Origin: Mycobacterium sp.
Lineage (GTDB): Bacteria > Actinomycetota > Actinomycetes > Mycobacteriales > Mycobacteriaceae
NCBI GenBank assembly: GCA_028706695.1
Contig: JAQTVU010000063.1
Location: forward strand, 1-8,598
DNA: 8,598 nt
Direction of reading: 5' to 3'
Shown piece after piece: positions 6,658 to 8,598 of this stretch (positions are counted from its first letter, which is position 1; every line of letters starts with the position of its first letter). The position numbers were made by a program, and so were the translations under genes. Under the pieces are notes generated by a model. The model did no database searches. It saw only the letters and a list, made by a program, of their open reading frames with translations, and was not told the origin of the DNA.

Positions 6658-7314
6658 GTGCCGTATCTGCCGATCGACCCCAAAGACGTCGGCCGCACCT
6701 ACGAGGCGGTGATCCGCGTCAACTCGCAGTCCGGCAAGGGCGGGGTGGCCTACATCATGAAAACCGATCACGGCCTGGTGTTGCCGCGGCGTCTGCAGAT
6801 CGAGTTCTCCCAGGTGATCCAGCAGATCGCAGAGGGCAGCGCGGGCGAGGGCGGTGAGGTTTCGCCCAAGGCGATGTGGGAGGCATTCTCCGCCGAGTAC
6901 CTGGCGCCCGTGCGCCCGTTGGAGCGGATCAGGCAGCGTGTCGAGGCCTCCGAAGAGGAAAACGGCGTGACCAGCATCGTCGCGACCGTCCGGGTCGATG
7001 GGGTCGAGACCGAGATCAGCGGTGTCGGCACCGGCCCCCTGGACGCGTTCGTCGACGCGCTGCGCCACATCGGGTTCGATGTGGCCGTCCTGGATTACTT
7101 CGAGCACGCGATGAGCGCGGGCGGCGACGCCCAGGCGGCGGCCTATGTGGAGGCTTCGGTGACGATCGCGAGCGCGGCGCAGCCGGGCGAAGCGGGTCGG
7201 CGCCCATCGGGTCACCTGGACGGTCGCACCGTCTGGGGTGTGGGTATTGCGTCGTCGATCACCACCGCATCACTGCGCGCCATCGTCTCGGCGGTCAACC
7301 GCGCCTCGCGTTGA
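6658..7314 (+). CDS. leuA: LeuA C-terminal fragment: linker and leucine-sensing regulatory domain, possible re-start
   Basis: Three bases after the TAG a GTG (6658-6660) opens a 218-residue frame beginning VPYLPIDPKDVGRTYEAV. It covers the remaining linker subdomain and the LeuA dimerisation/allosteric domain, ending SAVNRASR like full-length LeuA. A GAGGAG stretch (6640-6645) lies 12 bases upstream of the GTG, somewhat far for a ribosome binding site. Re-initiation by a ribosome ending at the TAG is nonetheless plausible. If it is made, the two halves might reassemble as a split enzyme. If not, it is the untranslated tail of a broken gene. Confidence 0.4.
   Translation: MPYLPIDPKDVGRTYEAVIRVNSQSGKGGVAYIMKTDHGLVLPRRLQIEFSQVIQQIAEGSAGEGGEVSPKAMWEAFSAEYLAPVRPLERIRQRVEASEEENGVTSIVATVRVDGVETEISGVGTGPLDAFVDALRHIGFDVAVLDYFEHAMSAGGDAQAAAYVEASVTIASAAQPGEAGRRPSGHLDGRTVWGVGIASSITTASLRAIVSAVNRASR
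7159..7215 (+). repeat. Single copy of the leuA 57-bp VNTR unit
   Basis: These 57 bases encode VTIASAAQPGEAGRRPSGH, corresponding to the 19-residue unit VTIASPAQPGEAGRHASDP that is tandemly repeated in M. tuberculosis leuA. Only one copy is present here, so the repeat is not expanded in this genome. It lies in the regulatory domain. Confidence 0.75.
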
Positions 7315-7343
7315 CTGCTCACGGCGGGAAGGAGCGAATCACC

Positions 7344-7727
7344 GTGTGGCACACCTCCTGGGGCTTCTTGTGGTCGGCCATCGTCGTCTTCGCGTTCATC
7401 GCCTACCTGCTCATCCTGTTCAGCATCATGGCCGACCTGTTCTGGCGTGACCACCAGACCGCCGGCTGGGTCAAGGCGGTGTGGGTGGTCTTCCTGGTGC
7501 TGTTTCCATATCTGACGGCGCTGGTCTACCTGATCGTGCGAGGCGAAGACATGACGATGCGGGCGCGGGAGGCCGCCGCACTGGTCAAGCGGGGAAGCCA
7601 GGCCTACCTCCGCGAGGCCGCCGGCCGGTCGCCGGCCCAGGAGATCGCACATGGCAAGGAGCTGCTGGACGCCGGGACGATCACCCCGGACGAGTTCGAC
7701 ACGCTCAAGGGCAAGGCGCTGCAGTGA
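7344..7727 (+). CDS. Two-helix membrane protein, PLDc_N-like with C-terminal SHOCT domain
   Basis: The 127-residue product has two membrane helices (about residues 8-30 and 43-65). The DLFWRDHQTAGWVKAVWVVF connection is typical of the PLDc_N membrane module found in actinobacteria. A charged stretch (67-95) follows, then a short SHOCT segment (about 98-126, KELLDAGTITPDEFDTLKGKAL). SHOCT tails are thought to mediate oligomerisation; no enzyme motif is seen. The GTG at 7344 was chosen because AAGGAG lies 9 bases upstream and the helix follows at once. The frame is open further left, but only as a shadow of leuA. It starts 29 bases after the leuA stop codon and is probably co-transcribed. I do not recall this gene here in M. 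tuberculosis. Confidence 0.85.
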   Translation: MWHTSWGFLWSAIVVFAFIAYLLILFSIMADLFWRDHQTAGWVKAVWVVFLVLFPYLTALVYLIVRGEDMTMRAREAAALVKRGSQAYLREAAGRSPAQEIAHGKELLDAGTITPDEFDTLKGKALQ

Positions 7728-7736
7728 CGGCCGGCC

Positions 7737-8598
7737 TCAGAACAGGGCCAGCTGCGTATCCGGCGCGGAGGCGTCGACGAACTCCCCCACGCTGACGCCG
7801 CCGACGACCGCACCGAGGCGATCGATGAACTGCTCCTCGCCGATCGTCGGCACACCCAGCTGCCGCGCCAGAGGGCCTTTGCCCTGCTCGGTGCCGGGGT
7901 CGTTGCAGACCACCAGCGACGTCTCCGGGTCGACGCCGTCGCGGTAGGCCAGCCCGGCGTGCAGCATCCGCTCGATGAGTTCCTCATGCGTGCGCCGCAC
8001 TTCGGCGGCCAGTCCCACCCGCATGCCCTGCACCAGTGGCCCGCCCCGCACGTACCGCCCCGGGTTGAGATACGGGCAGGGCAGCCGGGGGGCCAGCGCC
8101 TTCAGCGGCCGCAGCTCGTCATGCGTGACCCGGCCGTTGGGCCATCGCCGCCGCGTCACCGGATGCACCGGCAGCCAGACGTCACGTTCGCGCGCCCGTT
8201 GCAGCGCCGACGCGAGCACCCCGGTCAGCACCAGGGCGTCGTCGAAGGCGTCATGCGGCCGTCGCCGCGTCACGCCCCAGTGCGCCGCCAGCGTCTCCAG
8301 GCGCAGGTTGTCGACGCCCAAGTCCAGCCGACCGGCCAGCTCGAGGGTGCACATCACGGTGTCGACGGGAAGCTCGGCGCCGGCCAGCTCGGCCTCCGCG
8401 GCCAGGAACGCGTAGTCGAAGGCGGCGTTGTGGGCCACCAGCGTGCGGCCGCGCAGCCCCTCGACCACCTCGCCGAGGATGTCGGCGAACCGCGGCTGGT
8501 GCTTGAGCATGGCCGCCGTCAGGCCGTGCACGTGCGTGGGTCCTGGATCCACACCCGGATTGAGCAGGCTGACCACGGATTGCTGCACCCGGCCGTCG
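7737..8598 (-). CDS. dnaQ: DnaQ-like DEDDh 3'-5' exonuclease with BRCT domain (5' end outside the window)
   Basis: About 286 residues are visible, beginning DGRVQQSVVSLLNPG; the true start and the Exo I motif (DxExT type) lie right of the window. Numbering from the GTG at 8588, Exo II is LVAHNAAFDYAFL (50-62, Asp58) and Exo III is PHDAFDDALVL (111-121, His112 and Asp117). The DEDDh proofreading-exonuclease signature is thus complete apart from Exo I. A BRCT-like domain follows (about 183-275, PLVQGMRVGLAAEVRR to SVGEFVDA). The last residues are TQLALF, resembling the QLxLF sliding-clamp-binding motif. It corresponds to M. tuberculosis Rv3711c, named dnaQ; in mycobacteria the main proofreader is the DnaE1 PHP domain, so this is probably an accessory repair nuclease. 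It converges on the SHOCT gene with a 9-base gap and no visible terminator. Confidence 0.93.
   Translation of the reverse strand, partial: DGRVQQSVVSLLNPGVDPGPTHVHGLTAAMLKHQPRFADILGEVVEGLRGRTLVAHNAAFDYAFLAAEAELAGAELPVDTVMCTLELAGRLDLGVDNLRLETLAAHWGVTRRRPHDAFDDALVLTGVLASALQRARERDVWLPVHPVTRRRWPNGRVTHDELRPLKALAPRLPCPYLNPGRYVRGGPLVQGMRVGLAAEVRRTHEELIERMLHAGLAYRDGVDPETSLVVCNDPGTEQGKGPLARQLGVPTIGEEQFIDRLGAVVGGVSVGEFVDASAPDTQLALF

Larger units (their letters stand above)
5452..7314 (+). pseudogene. leuA: 2-isopropylmalate synthase gene interrupted by an in-frame TAG
   Basis: LeuA condenses acetyl-CoA with 2-ketoisovalerate, the first committed step of leucine synthesis. The frame runs from GTG 5452 (Shine-Dalgarno CGGAG 7 bases upstream) to TGA 7312-7314, 620 codons. 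It resembles M. tuberculosis LeuA over its whole length except that codon 401 (6652-6654) is TAG. The family reads EEMLWQVPYLPIDP at this place, so TGG to TAG, a single G-to-A change, explains it. Sequence on both sides is well preserved with no second lesion, so the change is recent, tolerated by readthrough or re-start, or a sequencing error. The C-terminal regulatory domain carries one copy of the 57-bp unit duplicated in M. tuberculosis. A membrane protein gene follows after 29 bases. Confidence 0.8.

Noticed and set aside
5551..7215. 554-codon - strand frame antisense to leuA
   Set aside because: It has no domain features and arises from the codon bias of leuA, whose own translation is strongly family-like on both sides of the TAG.

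Overview
The window is high-GC DNA from a non-tuberculous Mycobacterium. This rests on the near full-length resemblance of the ask, asd, leuA and dnaQ-like products to their M. tuberculosis counterparts as I remember them, and on the same gene order: two Pro-rich membrane proteins, a DUF4185 protein, asd, ask, a divergent leuA and a dnaQ-like exonuclease (the Rv3705A to Rv3711c neighbourhood). Species level is inference. A slow grower outside the tuberculosis complex fits, because leuA carries only one copy of the 57-bp unit that is repeated in M. tuberculosis.

Left edge (1-296): the window opens inside the 3' end of what looks like an IS200/IS605-group (IS1341-type) tnpB element on the + strand. 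Its right end shows a 9-bp hairpin, a GGGGAGGACGTCAA-type terminus and a final TCAA. The overlapping RNA would be the 3' part of an omega RNA whose guide is copied from flanking DNA after base 127. A perfect 20-bp-stem hairpin (253-295) separates tnpB from the convergent gene that follows.

Middle left (294-1489): two paralogous small membrane proteins on the - strand share a MxETPE start, one membrane helix and a Gly/Pro-rich tail. One has a long Gly-Gly-Met repeat. Both are preceded by a near-identical 19-bp motif (16 of 19 bases).

Centre (1640-5111, - strand): ask, asd and a secreted DUF4185 protein form a tight operon with gaps of 0 and 1 base. Ask makes aspartyl phosphate with feedback-sensing ACT domains and an internal start for the beta subunit. 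Asd reduces it to aspartate semialdehyde, the precursor of lysine, meso-DAP, threonine and methionine. DUF4185 proteins have been linked to D-arabinan hydrolysis, so the operon may couple precursor supply to cell-wall turnover.

Divergent control region (5112-5451): it holds five 11-bp tandem repeats, a SigA-like promoter, a 13-residue leader peptide with three consecutive Leu codons, and RNA stems that can mask the leuA ribosome binding site. This is a leucine attenuator.

Right (5452-8598): leuA (+) is otherwise intact but carries an in-frame TAG at codon 401, where the family has Trp (TGG), so it is split into a catalytic part and a linker/regulatory part. It is followed by a two-helix membrane protein with a SHOCT tail (+). 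A convergent DEDDh exonuclease-BRCT protein (-) runs off the right end and finishes in a sliding-clamp-type QLALF motif.
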